Positions 42,636 through 51,531 of a DNA stretch of 64,000 nt are shown here, piece by piece. Source of the DNA: Klebsiella quasivariicola (GTDB lineage Bacteria; Pseudomonadota; Gammaproteobacteria; Enterobacterales; Enterobacteriaceae). The stretch lies in the NCBI RefSeq assembly GCF_002269255.1, contig NZ_CP022823.1, positions 2,046,001 to 2,110,000 on the forward strand, given 5' to 3'. The translations under genes and the position numbers were made by a program. Every line of letters begins with the position of its first letter. Position 1 is the stretch's first letter. The notes below the pieces were generated by a model. The model was not told the DNA's origin. It worked only from the letters and a program-made list of their open reading frames with translations, and ran no database searches.

Positions 42636-43646
42636 ATGATTGAAGCAGACCGGCTGGTATCGGCAGACAGCAGCGGCTTTGAAGAGGCTGCTGACCGCGC
42701 CATCCGCCCAAAATTGCTGGCAGAGTATGTCGGTCAGCCGCAGGTGCGCTCGCAGATGGAGATCTTTATCCAGGCGGCGAAACTGCGCGGCGACGCCCTC
42801 GATCACCTGCTGATTTTTGGCCCGCCAGGGCTGGGCAAAACCACCCTGGCCAATATCGTCGCCAATGAGATGGGGGTGAATCTGCGCACCACCTCCGGCC
42901 CGGTGCTGGAGAAGGCCGGCGATCTCGCCGCGATGCTCACCAACCTCGAACCGCACGACGTGCTGTTTATCGATGAGATCCATCGTCTTTCGCCGGTGGT
43001 GGAAGAGGTACTCTATCCGGCGATGGAAGACTACCAGCTGGATATTATGATTGGCGAAGGTCCGGCGGCGCGCTCCATCAAAATCGACCTGCCGCCGTTT
43101 ACCCTGATCGGCGCTACTACCCGGGCCGGTTCGTTGACCTCGCCGCTGCGCGACCGCTTCGGCATTGTGCAGCGTCTGGAGTTCTACCAGATACCCGATC
43201 TACAGCATATTGTCAGCCGCAGCGCCCGTCATATGGGGCTGGAGATGAGCGATGAAGGCGCGCTGGAGGTGGCCCGCCGTTCACGCGGTACGCCGCGTAT
43301 TGCTAACCGTCTCCTGCGCCGGGTGCGCGACTTCGCGGAAGTGCGCCACGACGGCACCATCTCTGCCGATATCGCCGCCCAGGCGCTGGATATGCTTAAT
43401 GTCGATGCGGAAGGGTTCGACTATATGGACCGTAAACTGCTGCTGGCGGTGATAGATAAATTCTTTGGTGGGCCGGTGGGGCTGGATAACCTCGCCGCCG
43501 CGATCGGCGAAGAGCGGGAAACCATTGAAGATGTACTGGAGCCTTATCTCATCCAGCAGGGATTTCTGCAGCGTACGCCGCGCGGAAGAATGGCGACGGT
43601 GCGCGCCTGGAATCACTTCGGGATTACACCGCCGGAAATGCCGTAG
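42636..43646 (+). CDS. ruvB: Holliday junction branch-migration ATPase RuvB
   Basis: The 336-residue AAA+ motor has Walker A GPPGLGKTT (residues 62-70), Walker B VLFIDEIH, a sensor 1 region GATTRAG and the C-terminal winged-helix domain (RTPRGRMATVRAWNHFG). It forms hexamers that drive branch migration with RuvA. Same operon as ruvA and SOS-controlled. Confidence 0.97.
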   Translation: MIEADRLVSADSSGFEEAADRAIRPKLLAEYVGQPQVRSQMEIFIQAAKLRGDALDHLLIFGPPGLGKTTLANIVANEMGVNLRTTSGPVLEKAGDLAAMLTNLEPHDVLFIDEIHRLSPVVEEVLYPAMEDYQLDIMIGEGPAARSIKIDLPPFTLIGATTRAGSLTSPLRDRFGIVQRLEFYQIPDLQHIVSRSARHMGLEMSDEGALEVARRSRGTPRIANRLLRRVRDFAEVRHDGTISADIAAQALDMLNVDAEGFDYMDRKLLLAVIDKFFGGPVGLDNLAAAIGEERETIEDVLEPYLIQQGFLQRTPRGRMATVRAWNHFGITPPEMP

Positions 43647-43672
43647 CGTGTTGCGGTGGTGCAGGTAGTGAG

Positions 43673-43705
43673 GAAGCCCGGTCAGCAGCGCGACCGGGCT
43701 TTTTC
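43673..43705. terminator. Terminator between ruvB and znuB
   Basis: AGCCCGGTC (43675-43683) pairs with GACCGGGCT (43692-43700), followed by TTTTTC. Convergent genes. Confidence 0.85.
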
Positions 43706-43709
43706 ATTA

Positions 43710-44495
43710 TTAGCTGGCGGCTTTTTTCGTCATGCTGAGAATAAACAGTACGGCGGCACACAGCACCACCGACGGCCCGGCCGGGGTGTCGTAGAAGGCC
43801 GAGAAGGTCAGCCCGCCGGTGACGGCCAGCATGCCCACGCCCACCGCCACGGCGGCCATCTGCTCCGGTGTGCGGGCAAAACGGCGGGCGGTGGCGGCCG
43901 GGATAATCAGCAGGGAAGTGATGATCAGCGCCCCGACGAACTTCATCGCCACCCCGATAGTCAGGGCGGTGACCAGCATCAACAGCAGCTTGACCCGCTG
44001 CAGCTTCACGCCGTCGACAAACGCCAGGTCCGGACTGATGGTCATCGCCAGCAGATTCCGCCACTGCCAGAGCAGGATGGCTATCACAATCACCACGCCA
44101 GTGGCAATCGCGATCAGGTCCTGCGGCGTCACCGCCAGCAGATCGCCGAACAGGTACGCCATCAGATCGACGCGGACGTTAGACATCAGGCTGACCACCA
44201 CCAGCCCCAGCGACAGCGCGCTGTGGGCCATGATGCCCAGCAGGGTATCGATCGCCAGATGGGGGCGTTTTTCCAGCCACACCAGCCCGCCGGCCAGCAG
44301 CAGGGTCACGGCGATCACCGCATAGAACGGATTGACGTTAAGCAATAAACCGAAAGCGACGCCGAGCAGCGAGGCATGCGCCAGCGTGTCGCCAAAATAG
44401 GACATGCGGCGCCAGACCACAAAGGAGCCCAGCGGACCGGCGGCGCAGGCCAGCATCATCCCGGCAAGCCAGCCAGGTAACAGAAGTTCAATCAT
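43710..44495 (-). CDS. znuB: Zinc ABC transporter permease ZnuB
   Basis: The 261-residue ABC-3 family permease has about eight hydrophobic segments (MIELLLPGWLAGMMLACAAGPLGSFVVWRRMSYFGD...) and matches E. coli ZnuB. It moves zinc across the inner membrane with ZnuC and ZnuA. Its ATG overlaps the znuC stop by one base (TAATG). Confidence 0.96.
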   Translation of the reverse strand: MIELLLPGWLAGMMLACAAGPLGSFVVWRRMSYFGDTLAHASLLGVAFGLLLNVNPFYAVIAVTLLLAGGLVWLEKRPHLAIDTLLGIMAHSALSLGLVVVSLMSNVRVDLMAYLFGDLLAVTPQDLIAIATGVVIVIAILLWQWRNLLAMTISPDLAFVDGVKLQRVKLLLMLVTALTIGVAMKFVGALIITSLLIIPAATARRFARTPEQMAAVAVGVGMLAVTGGLTFSAFYDTPAGPSVVLCAAVLFILSMTKKAAS

Positions 44496-45247
44496 TAGCG
44501 GCTGTTTCCCCGACGCAGTACAATTCGCCCCTGAAGATCGTGGCGGTGATTATGGTGGTGGCGGTAAATCCCCAGCTGTTCCGCGCCGCGCGGGCCAAAC
44601 ATGGAGATAAACTCCGGGTGCATGGAGACGACCTCCGGCGCGCCGGAGCAGCAGATATGCTGGTTCAGGCACAGGACTTCGTCGGTTTTAGCCATCACCA
44701 GATGCAGGTCGTGCGATACCATCAGCACCGCGCAGTCCAGTTCATGGCGCAGTTGATCGATTAGATCGTAGAGCGCCACCTGGCCATTGACGTCAACGCC
44801 CTGGGTTGGCTCATCCAGCACCAGCAGCTGCGGGCGGTTGAGCAGGGCGCGGGCCAGCAGCACGCGCTGGGTTTCGCCGCCGGAGAGCTTTTGCATCGGC
44901 GCGTCAATCAGATGCCCGGCCTGCACGCGCTTCAGCGCCGGCAGGATGTCGTCTTTGTGAGTGCCAGGACGCAAACGCAGAAAGCGGCTGACGGTCAGGG
45001 GCAGCGTGGCGTCCAGATGCAGTTTCTGCGGCACATAGCCGATCCGCAGGCGTGCTTCCCGCTTGATCACACCCTCTGTCGGTGCTACCAGCCCGAGAAC
45101 CACCCGTACAAGGGTCGATTTGCCGGCGCCATTCGGGCCCAGCAGCGTTAATATTTTGCCTGGCGTAAGAGCCAGCGAGATGTCAGACAGCACGCGGCGT
45201 TGGCCAAAGGCCACCGAGACATTTTCCAGCGTTACAAGGTTTGTCAT
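44495..45247 (-). CDS. znuC: Zinc ABC transporter ATP-binding protein ZnuC
   Basis: The 250-residue ATPase has Walker A GPNGAGKST (residues 37-45), signature LSGGETQRVL and Walker B LLVLDEPTQG. The C-terminus is histidine-rich (YRHHHNHRHD), as in E. coli ZnuC, and may bind zinc. It is divergent from znuA, with a Zur operator between. Confidence 0.96.
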   Translation of the reverse strand: MTNLVTLENVSVAFGQRRVLSDISLALTPGKILTLLGPNGAGKSTLVRVVLGLVAPTEGVIKREARLRIGYVPQKLHLDATLPLTVSRFLRLRPGTHKDDILPALKRVQAGHLIDAPMQKLSGGETQRVLLARALLNRPQLLVLDEPTQGVDVNGQVALYDLIDQLRHELDCAVLMVSHDLHLVMAKTDEVLCLNQHICCSGAPEVVSMHPEFISMFGPRGAEQLGIYRHHHNHRHDLQGRIVLRRGNSR

Positions 45248-45273
45248 AGTAATTTAGGGGTTGCACAAGCTAG

Positions 45274-45296
45274 TGAATGTTATAATATCACATCAC
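45274..45296. promoter_or_regulatory. Zur box in the znuC-znuA divergent promoter
   Basis: The core TGTTATAATATCACA (45278-45292) is a 7-1-7 inverted repeat matching the enterobacterial Zur box GAAATGTTATANTATAACATTTC. One site between the two start codons would repress both transcripts when zinc is sufficient. Confidence 0.85.
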
Positions 45297-45325
45297 ACTC
45301 ACTCGTTTCGATGACTAGACGCATT

Positions 45326-46270
45326 ATGTTACATAAAAATACGCTTCTTTGCGCTGGACTTAGCGCTGTTTTTTTGTTCGCGCAGGTACCGCAGGCCAGC
45401 GCCGCTGTGGTCACCTCCATGAAACCGCTGGGCTTCATCGCTGCCGCCATCGCCGATGGGGTTACCGAGACTCAGGTACTGCTCCCTGATGGTGCCTCCG
45501 AGCATGATTATTCTCTCCGTCCTTCTGATGTAAAACGCTTACAGAACGCAGACTTAGTGGTATGGATTGGTCCGGAAATGGAAGCCTTTATGGATAGGTC
45601 GACGCAAAGCATTGCGGCGAATAAAAAGGTGACGATTGCCGAACTGGATGGAGTCAAACCGCTGCTCATCACCGGCGCGGACGACGATGACGATCATGCG
45701 GGTCATGACCATGGCGCAGCAGAAAAAAGTGACGGCGATCACCATCACGGTATTTACAATATGCATCTGTGGTTATCCCCAGAGATAGCGCGGCTTTCGG
45801 CGGTTGCAATCCACGATAAATTATTGGAACTTATGCCGCAGAGTCGAGCCAAACTCGACAGCAACCTGCAGCAGTTCGAGGCCGCGCTGGCGGAGACCGA
45901 CAAGCAGGTGAGCAATGAGCTGGCACCGCTGAAAGGAAAGGGCTATTTCGTTTTTCATGACGCCTACGGTTACTTTGAAAAACACTACGGTTTGACCTCG
46001 CTGGGGCATTTTACCGTCAACCCTGAAATACAGCCCGGTGCGCAGCGTTTACACGAAATCAGAACACAACTGGTTGAGCAGAAAGCCACTTGCGTTTTTG
46101 CTGAGCCACAGTTCAGGCCAGCAGTTATCGAAGCTGTTGCCCGGGGCACGTCTGTGCGCATGGGAACCCTGGATCCGCTGGGGACAGGAATTACGCTGGG
46201 TAAAACGAGTTACCCGCAATTCCTCACCCAGCTGGCAAATCAGTATTCGAGCTGCCTGAAAGGAGATTAA
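45326..46270 (+). CDS. znuA: High-affinity periplasmic zinc-binding protein ZnuA
   Basis: The 314-residue protein has a signal peptide of about 26 residues and the ZnuA/cluster A-I fold. Zinc ligands are in ASEHDY (His60), NMHLWLS (His147) and FHDAYGYF; the acidic, histidine-rich loop (DDDDDHAGHDHG and DHHHG, residues ~119-142) gathers zinc. The C-terminus TSYPQFLTQLANQYSSCLKGD matches E. coli ZnuA. MLHKNT at 45326 is chosen; an ATG at 45311 (MTRRI) would add five residues and also fits the signal peptide. Confidence 0.95.
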   Translation: MLHKNTLLCAGLSAVFLFAQVPQASAAVVTSMKPLGFIAAAIADGVTETQVLLPDGASEHDYSLRPSDVKRLQNADLVVWIGPEMEAFMDRSTQSIAANKKVTIAELDGVKPLLITGADDDDDHAGHDHGAAEKSDGDHHHGIYNMHLWLSPEIARLSAVAIHDKLLELMPQSRAKLDSNLQQFEAALAETDKQVSNELAPLKGKGYFVFHDAYGYFEKHYGLTSLGHFTVNPEIQPGAQRLHEIRTQLVEQKATCVFAEPQFRPAVIEAVARGTSVRMGTLDPLGTGITLGKTSYPQFLTQLANQYSSCLKGD

Positions 46271-46285
46271 CGAGGAAGTGAATAC

Positions 46286-47605
46286 GTGCAACAGATAGCC
46301 CGCGCTGTCACTCAGGCATTCAACAATTTGCCACGACCTCATCGCGTCATGTTGGGGTCGCTTAGCGTTCTTACCTTAGCGGTCGCCGTCTGGCGACCCT
46401 ACATTTACCACCCGGAATCCGCTCCCATCGTCAGAACCATTGAACTGGAAAAAAGCGAGATCCGCTCCCTGCTGCCGGAAGCCTCCGAGCCGATCGACCA
46501 GGCCCCACAGGAAGAAGAAGCCATTCCTCAGGATGAACTCGACGAAAAAGCCGATACCGATGCCGGCGGGCACGAATACGTGGTGTCGACCGGCGATACG
46601 CTCAGCAGCATTCTGAACCAGTACGGTATCGATATGGGCGATATCGCCCAGCTCTCCTCCGCCGATAAAGAACTGCGTAACCTGAAGATTGGTCAGCAGC
46701 TCTCCTGGACCCTGACCGCCGATGGCGATCTGCAGAGTCTGACCTGGGAGATGTCCCGCCGCGAAACCCGCACCTATACCCGTGTGGATAACGGTTTTAA
46801 AATGAGCAGCGAGCTGCAGAAAGGCGACTGGGTCAACAGCGTGCTGAAGGGCACCGTCGGCGCCAGCTTTGTGTCCAGCGCGCGTGATGCCGGGCTGACC
46901 AGCACGGAAATCAGCGCGGTGATCAAGGCCATGCAGTGGCAGATGGATTTCCGTAAGCTGAAGAAAGGCGACGAATTTTCGGTATTGATGTCGCGCGAAA
47001 TGCTCGACGGCAAACGTGAGCAAAGCCAGCTGCTGGGCGTGCGTCTGCGCTCCGATGGTAAAGACTACTTTGCTATCCGCGCCGAAGACGGCAAATTCTA
47101 CGACCGCAACGGGACGGGGCTGGCGAAAGGCTTTATGCGCTTCCCGACGGCGCGTCAGTTCCGCGTTTCCTCTAACTTTAACCCGCGTCGTCTCAATCCG
47201 GTGACCGGCCGCGTCGCACCGCACCGTGGCGTCGATTTCGCGATGCCGCAGGGAACGCCAGTGCTGGCGGTGGGCGATGGCGAAGTGGTGGTGGCCAAGC
47301 GCAGCGGCGCTGCCGGCTATTATGTTGCGATCCGCCACGGTCGTACCTATACCACCCGCTATATGCACCTGCGTAAACTGCTGGTGAAGCCGGGGCAGAA
47401 AGTGAAGCGCGGCGATCGTATTGCGCTGTCAGGGAATACCGGTCGCTCTACCGGGCCGCACCTACACTATGAAGTGTGGATCAACCAGCAGGCGGTCAAC
47501 CCGCTGACGGCGAAACTGCCGCGTACCGAAGGGCTGAGCGGGTCCGATCGTACCGATTACCTGGCGCAGGTCAAAGAGGTCGTTCCGCAGCTGCGGTTTG
47601 ACTAA
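46286..47605 (+). CDS. mepM: Murein DD-endopeptidase MepM
   Basis: The 439-residue envelope enzyme cuts D-Ala-mDAP cross-links to allow peptidoglycan growth. It has an N-terminal membrane anchor (residues 21-37), LysM domain (96-141), linker domain and a C-terminal M23/LytM domain with zinc ligands His313-x3-Asp317 (HRGVD) and His392-x-His394 (HLH). The start is GTG 46286. It is close behind znuA, and lpxM follows. Confidence 0.96.
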   Translation: MQQIARAVTQAFNNLPRPHRVMLGSLSVLTLAVAVWRPYIYHPESAPIVRTIELEKSEIRSLLPEASEPIDQAPQEEEAIPQDELDEKADTDAGGHEYVVSTGDTLSSILNQYGIDMGDIAQLSSADKELRNLKIGQQLSWTLTADGDLQSLTWEMSRRETRTYTRVDNGFKMSSELQKGDWVNSVLKGTVGASFVSSARDAGLTSTEISAVIKAMQWQMDFRKLKKGDEFSVLMSREMLDGKREQSQLLGVRLRSDGKDYFAIRAEDGKFYDRNGTGLAKGFMRFPTARQFRVSSNFNPRRLNPVTGRVAPHRGVDFAMPQGTPVLAVGDGEVVVAKRSGAAGYYVAIRHGRTYTTRYMHLRKLLVKPGQKVKRGDRIALSGNTGRSTGPHLHYEVWINQQAVNPLTAKLPRTEGLSGSDRTDYLAQVKEVVPQLRFD

Positions 47606-47722
47606 CTGCCGGTCAGTGGAAAGCCGGTGCCTCAGGGCGCCGGCTTTTTCTTTTGTAGGTTATCCAACGTCTCGCTACACTATCCCATTATCTTGATTAA
47701 GCAGTCGACCTGCGGATTGGGC

Positions 47723-48697
47723 ATGGAAACGAAAAAAAATAATATTGAGTTTATCCCTAAGTTTGAGAAATCCTTTTTACTGCCGCGCTACTGGGGCGCG
47801 TGGCTGGGCGTCTTTGCCTTCGCTGGCATCGCGCTGACGCCGCCTTCCTTTCGCGATCCGATCCTTGGCAAACTCGGTCGCTTCGTAGGACGTCTGGCAA
47901 AAAGCTCGCGTCGCCGGGCGCAGATTAATTTGCTGTACTGCTTTCCGGAAAAAAGCGAGCACGAGCGGGAGGCTATCATCGACGCCATGTATGCCTCGGC
48001 GCCACAGGCGATGGTGATGATGGCTGAGCTGGGTCTGCGCGATCCGCAGAAAATCCTTGCCCGCGTTGACTGGCAGGGCAAAGAGATCATCGACGAGATG
48101 CAGCGCAATAACGAGAAGGTGATTTTCCTCGTTCCACATGCCTGGGGCGTGGATATTCCGGCGATGCTGATGGCCTCCGGTGGGCAGAAGATGGCGGCGA
48201 TGTTCCATAACCAGGGTAACCCGGTGTTCGATTACGTGTGGAATACCGTGCGCCGTCGTTTTGGCGGGCGTATGCACGCGCGCAACGATGGGATCAAACC
48301 GTTTATCCAGTCGGTGCGCCAGGGCTACTGGGGCTACTATCTGCCCGATCAGGATCACGGCGCCGAGCACAGTGAGTTTGTGGATTTCTTTGCCACCTAC
48401 AAGGCCACGCTGCCGGCGATTGGCCGTTTAATGAAGGTATGCCGCGCCCGCGTGGTACCGCTGTTCCCGGTCTACGATGGCAAGACGCATCGCCTGACGG
48501 TGCTGGTCCGTCCGCCGATGGACGACCTGCTGGACGCTGACGATACGACGATTGCCCGGCGAATGAACGAAGAGGTGGAGGTGTTTGTTAAGCCGCATAC
48601 CGAGCAATATACCTGGATCCTGAAGCTACTGAAGACGCGTAAGCCGGGTGAAATCGAGCCCTACAAGCGCAAAGAGCTGTATCCGAAGAAAAAATAA
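47723..48697 (+). CDS. lpxM: Lipid A biosynthesis myristoyltransferase LpxM
   Basis: The 324-residue inner-membrane late acyltransferase adds the last secondary acyl chain to lipid A. A membrane segment lies near residues 24-40 and the HX4D active-site motif is His139-AWGV-Asp144. It matches E. coli MsbB/LpxM in sequence and in place beside mepM. ATG 47723 (METKKNNIEFIPKFEKSFLLPRYWG) is used; the upstream part of the frame is intergenic. Confidence 0.96.
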   Translation: METKKNNIEFIPKFEKSFLLPRYWGAWLGVFAFAGIALTPPSFRDPILGKLGRFVGRLAKSSRRRAQINLLYCFPEKSEHEREAIIDAMYASAPQAMVMMAELGLRDPQKILARVDWQGKEIIDEMQRNNEKVIFLVPHAWGVDIPAMLMASGGQKMAAMFHNQGNPVFDYVWNTVRRRFGGRMHARNDGIKPFIQSVRQGYWGYYLPDQDHGAEHSEFVDFFATYKATLPAIGRLMKVCRARVVPLFPVYDGKTHRLTVLVRPPMDDLLDADDTTIARRMNEEVEVFVKPHTEQYTWILKLLKTRKPGEIEPYKRKELYPKKK

Positions 48698-48726
48698 AAA
48701 AAGCCTCCGTCAGGAGGCTTTTTTGT
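48695..48726. terminator. Bidirectional terminator between lpxM and pykA
   Basis: AAGCCTCC (48701-48708) pairs with GGAGGCTT (48713-48720), with A and T runs on both sides. The genes converge. Confidence 0.85.
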
Positions 48727-48738
48727 CGCTGGCGGCGC

Positions 48739-50181
48739 TTATTCTACGGTGAGGATACGCGTAGTGTTGGTGCTGCCGATGGTGCTCATCACGTCGCCCT
48801 GGGTCACAACCACGAGGTCGCCAGTGACCAGGTAGCCTTTGTCCCGTAGCAGATTGACGGCATCGTGCGCGGCGGCCACCCCGTCATTCTGGCTGTCGAA
48901 GAATACCGGCGTTACCCCGCGGTAGAGCGCGGTCAGGTTCAGGGTGCGTTCGTGACGGGAAAGGGCGAAAATCGGCAGGCCGGAACTGATGCGCGAGGTC
49001 ATCAGCGCGGTACGGCCCGATTCGGTCATGGTGATGATGGCGGTGATGCCTTTCAGATGGTTGGCGGCGTACATTGCCGACATGGCAATCGCCTCTTCCA
49101 CGTTGTCGAACTGGACGTCCAGACGGTGTTTGGAAACGTTGAGGCTGGGGATTTTTTCGGCGCCCAGACAGACGCGTGCCATCGCGGCTACCGTTTCTGA
49201 CGGGTACTGACCGGCCGCGGTTTCCGCGGAAAGCATCACCGCGTCGGTGCCGTCCAGCACGGCGTTGGCCACGTCCATGACTTCCGCGCGGGTCGGCATC
49301 GGGTTGGTGATCATCGACTCCATCATTTGGGTAGCGGTTATGACGGAACGGTTCAGCTGACGAGCACGACGAATCAGCGCTTTCTGGATACCAACCAGCT
49401 CCGGATCGCCGATTTCGACACCGAGGTCGCCGCGCGCAACCATCACCACATCGGAGGCGAGGATCACGTCGTCCATCGCGTCCTGATCGCAGACCGCTTC
49501 CGCACGCTCAACTTTGGCGACGATTTTCGCATCGCAGCCGGCATCGCGCGCCAGGCGACGGGCGTAGTTGAGGTCTTCGCCGCAGCGCGGGAAGGAGACG
49601 GCGAGGTAGTCGACGCCGATTTTAGCGGCGGTGACAATATCGGCCTTGTCTTTGTCAGTCAGCGCTTCGGCAGACAGGCCGCCGCCCAGTTTGTTGATCC
49701 CTTTGTTGTTAGACAACGGGCCGCCGACGGTCACTTCAGTGAACACTTTCATCCCCTGCACTTCGAGGACTTTCAGCTGCACGCGACCATCGTCGAGCAG
49801 CAGGATATCGCCCGGCACGACGTCCGCCGGCAGGCCTTTGTAGTCGATCCCGACTTTCTCTTTGTCGCCTTCGCCTTTACCCAGGTTAGCGTCTAGCAGG
49901 AATTTATCGCCAATATTGAGGAAAATTTTGCCTTCTTTGAAGGTCGATACGCGGATTTTTGGTCCCTGGAGGTCGCCGAGGATGGCTACGTGACGGCCCA
50001 GTTTTGCCGCAATCTCACGCACTTTATCGGCACGGAGCTGATGATCTTCCGGGGTGCCGTGAGAGAAGTTCATACGTACTACGTTTGCGCCCGCGGCGAT
50101 AACTTTTTCCAGGTTGTTATCGCGGTCCGTTGCTGGGCCTAAGGTAGTGACGATTTTGGTTCTGCGAAGCCTTCTGGACAT
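48739..50181 (-). CDS. pykA: Pyruvate kinase II
   Basis: The 480-residue AMP-activated pyruvate kinase converts PEP and ADP to pyruvate and ATP. The N-terminus MSRRLRRTKIVTTLGPATDRDNN, the MNFSHG motif, the pyruvate kinase signature around IVAKVERAEAV and MVARGDLGVEI, and the C-terminal TRILTVE match E. coli PykA. ATG 50181 is used; an upstream ATG at 50205 adds eight unconserved residues. Adjacent to hexR, as in E. coli. Confidence 0.97.
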   Translation of the reverse strand: MSRRLRRTKIVTTLGPATDRDNNLEKVIAAGANVVRMNFSHGTPEDHQLRADKVREIAAKLGRHVAILGDLQGPKIRVSTFKEGKIFLNIGDKFLLDANLGKGEGDKEKVGIDYKGLPADVVPGDILLLDDGRVQLKVLEVQGMKVFTEVTVGGPLSNNKGINKLGGGLSAEALTDKDKADIVTAAKIGVDYLAVSFPRCGEDLNYARRLARDAGCDAKIVAKVERAEAVCDQDAMDDVILASDVVMVARGDLGVEIGDPELVGIQKALIRRARQLNRSVITATQMMESMITNPMPTRAEVMDVANAVLDGTDAVMLSAETAAGQYPSETVAAMARVCLGAEKIPSLNVSKHRLDVQFDNVEEAIAMSAMYAANHLKGITAIITMTESGRTALMTSRISSGLPIFALSRHERTLNLTALYRGVTPVFFDSQNDGVAAAHDAVNLLRDKGYLVTGDLVVVTQGDVMSTIGSTNTTRILTVE

Positions 50182-50306
50182 GTAATACTCCGTTGACTGA
50201 TACAACTTTGGTGTTGCGTGAACATGGATTCGGTAGCGCCAGCCTGCAACGTCGCACAGCCGGATCGTTATCGAAGGTGTAATGGGGTACTGCTTGTTAT
50301 CAACTT

Positions 50307-51176
50307 TTATTGATTATCACTGGGTACGAACGGTTCTTTATCAAAACGCGATTCCTTCAGCGCTTCCTTGACCCTCTTCAAGTTATCTCTGAATTTTGCC
50401 CCCCGGCGCAAGGTAAAGCCTGTCGCTAGCACATCAATGACGGTCAACTGGGCCAGACGGGAGACCATCGGCATATAGATGTCGGTATCTTCCGGGACAT
50501 CAAGGGTAATGGCGAGCGTGGCTTCCCGGGCCAGCGGCGTACCGGCGGAAGTGAGGGCGATCACCATGGCATCGTTTTCACGGGCCAGCTGCGCCAGCTC
50601 CACTAGGCTCTTGGTTCTTCCGGTATGCGAGATAATCACCACCACATCATCGTCATCGCAATTCATACAGCTCATGCGTTGCAGGACAATGTCGTCGGAA
50701 TAGATGACCGGCACGTTAAAGCGGAAAAACTTGTTCATCGCGTCATGAGCGACCGCTGCGGAGGAACCCAGACCGAAAAAGGCGATTTTTTTCGCCTGGG
50801 TCAGCAGATCCACCGCGCGGTTCACCGCCGACATGTCGAGGGAATGGTGGGCCTGGTCTAAACTCGCCATGGCCGATTCGAATATTTTTCCCGTGTATGA
50901 CTCAACGCTGTCGTCTTCATCAACATTCCGGTTAACATAGAGCGTGCCGTGCGCGAGGCTCTGGGCAAGATGCAGTTTGAAGTCGGGAAATCCACGGGTT
51001 TCCAGACTGCGACAGAAGCGATTGACGGTGGGTTCGCTCACCCCGGCCTCAAGGGCGAGGGCGGCGATGCTCGAATGAATGGCCTGTGCGGGGGCGGCAA
51101 GGATCACTTCCGCCACTTTGCGTTCAGATTTGCTAAGGTGTTCCAGTCGGGACTGGATTTTTTCCAGCATGTTCAT
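50307..51176 (-). CDS. hexR: HexR, RpiR-family regulator of central carbon metabolism
   Basis: The 289-residue repressor has an N-terminal RpiR-type HTH (VSEPTVNRFCRSLETRGFPDFK) and a SIS domain (IAFFGLGSSAAVAHDAMNKF, VVIISHTGRTKSLVELA) that senses the Entner-Doudoroff intermediate KDPG. It matches E. coli HexR; start MNMLEKIQ at 51176. It lies between pykA and zwf and is a known regulator of zwf, edd-eda and other glycolytic genes. Confidence 0.95.
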   Translation of the reverse strand: MNMLEKIQSRLEHLSKSERKVAEVILAAPAQAIHSSIAALALEAGVSEPTVNRFCRSLETRGFPDFKLHLAQSLAHGTLYVNRNVDEDDSVESYTGKIFESAMASLDQAHHSLDMSAVNRAVDLLTQAKKIAFFGLGSSAAVAHDAMNKFFRFNVPVIYSDDIVLQRMSCMNCDDDDVVVIISHTGRTKSLVELAQLARENDAMVIALTSAGTPLAREATLAITLDVPEDTDIYMPMVSRLAQLTVIDVLATGFTLRRGAKFRDNLKRVKEALKESRFDKEPFVPSDNQ

Positions 51177-51531
51177 TAGTAACAGGGCGCTCATCAATGG
51201 AAACGATTTCATTAATCGGTGAAATCATCGGGCGTTTTAGCAAGAATATACCCCTCCGCAAGCGCCAGCGGTGAGGAATGACGTGAAATAATGTTGTTTT
51301 TTTTCATTACATGATCAGAGTCGTATTTTACTGACCTGAACCAGGCACAAACAACGAACAATCACGGCCAGATGCCCAAATCATCAGCGAATGTTTTCAC
51401 CCTGTGCGGTTTTACCGCCGCAAACCGAGGGGAAGGCTTTCGGGAAATACGTAAACACAGTACAGTGCAGTGTAAGAAAATTACAAATATAGCCTGGCAA
51501 AAGCACCAGACTATCAACTGAGGAGAATGAC
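51177..51531. other. hexR-zwf divergent regulatory region
   Basis: A 355-base gap with the promoters of hexR and zwf. It contains the HexR operator at 51471-51485. I looked for a SoxS/MarA box near 51360-51385 and found only a weak match. No additional gene. Confidence 0.6.
51471..51485 (+). promoter_or_regulatory. HexR operator upstream of zwf
   Basis: TGTAAGAAAATTACA fits the HexR palindrome TGTARTWWWWTTACA at 13 or 14 of 15 positions. It lies 46 bases before the zwf ATG. Confidence 0.75.

Noticed and set aside
51360..51385. SoxS/MarA box upstream of zwf
   Set aside because: The best match (around CGGCCAGATGCCCAAAT) misses several consensus bases, too weak to call although zwf is SoxS-regulated in E. 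coli.
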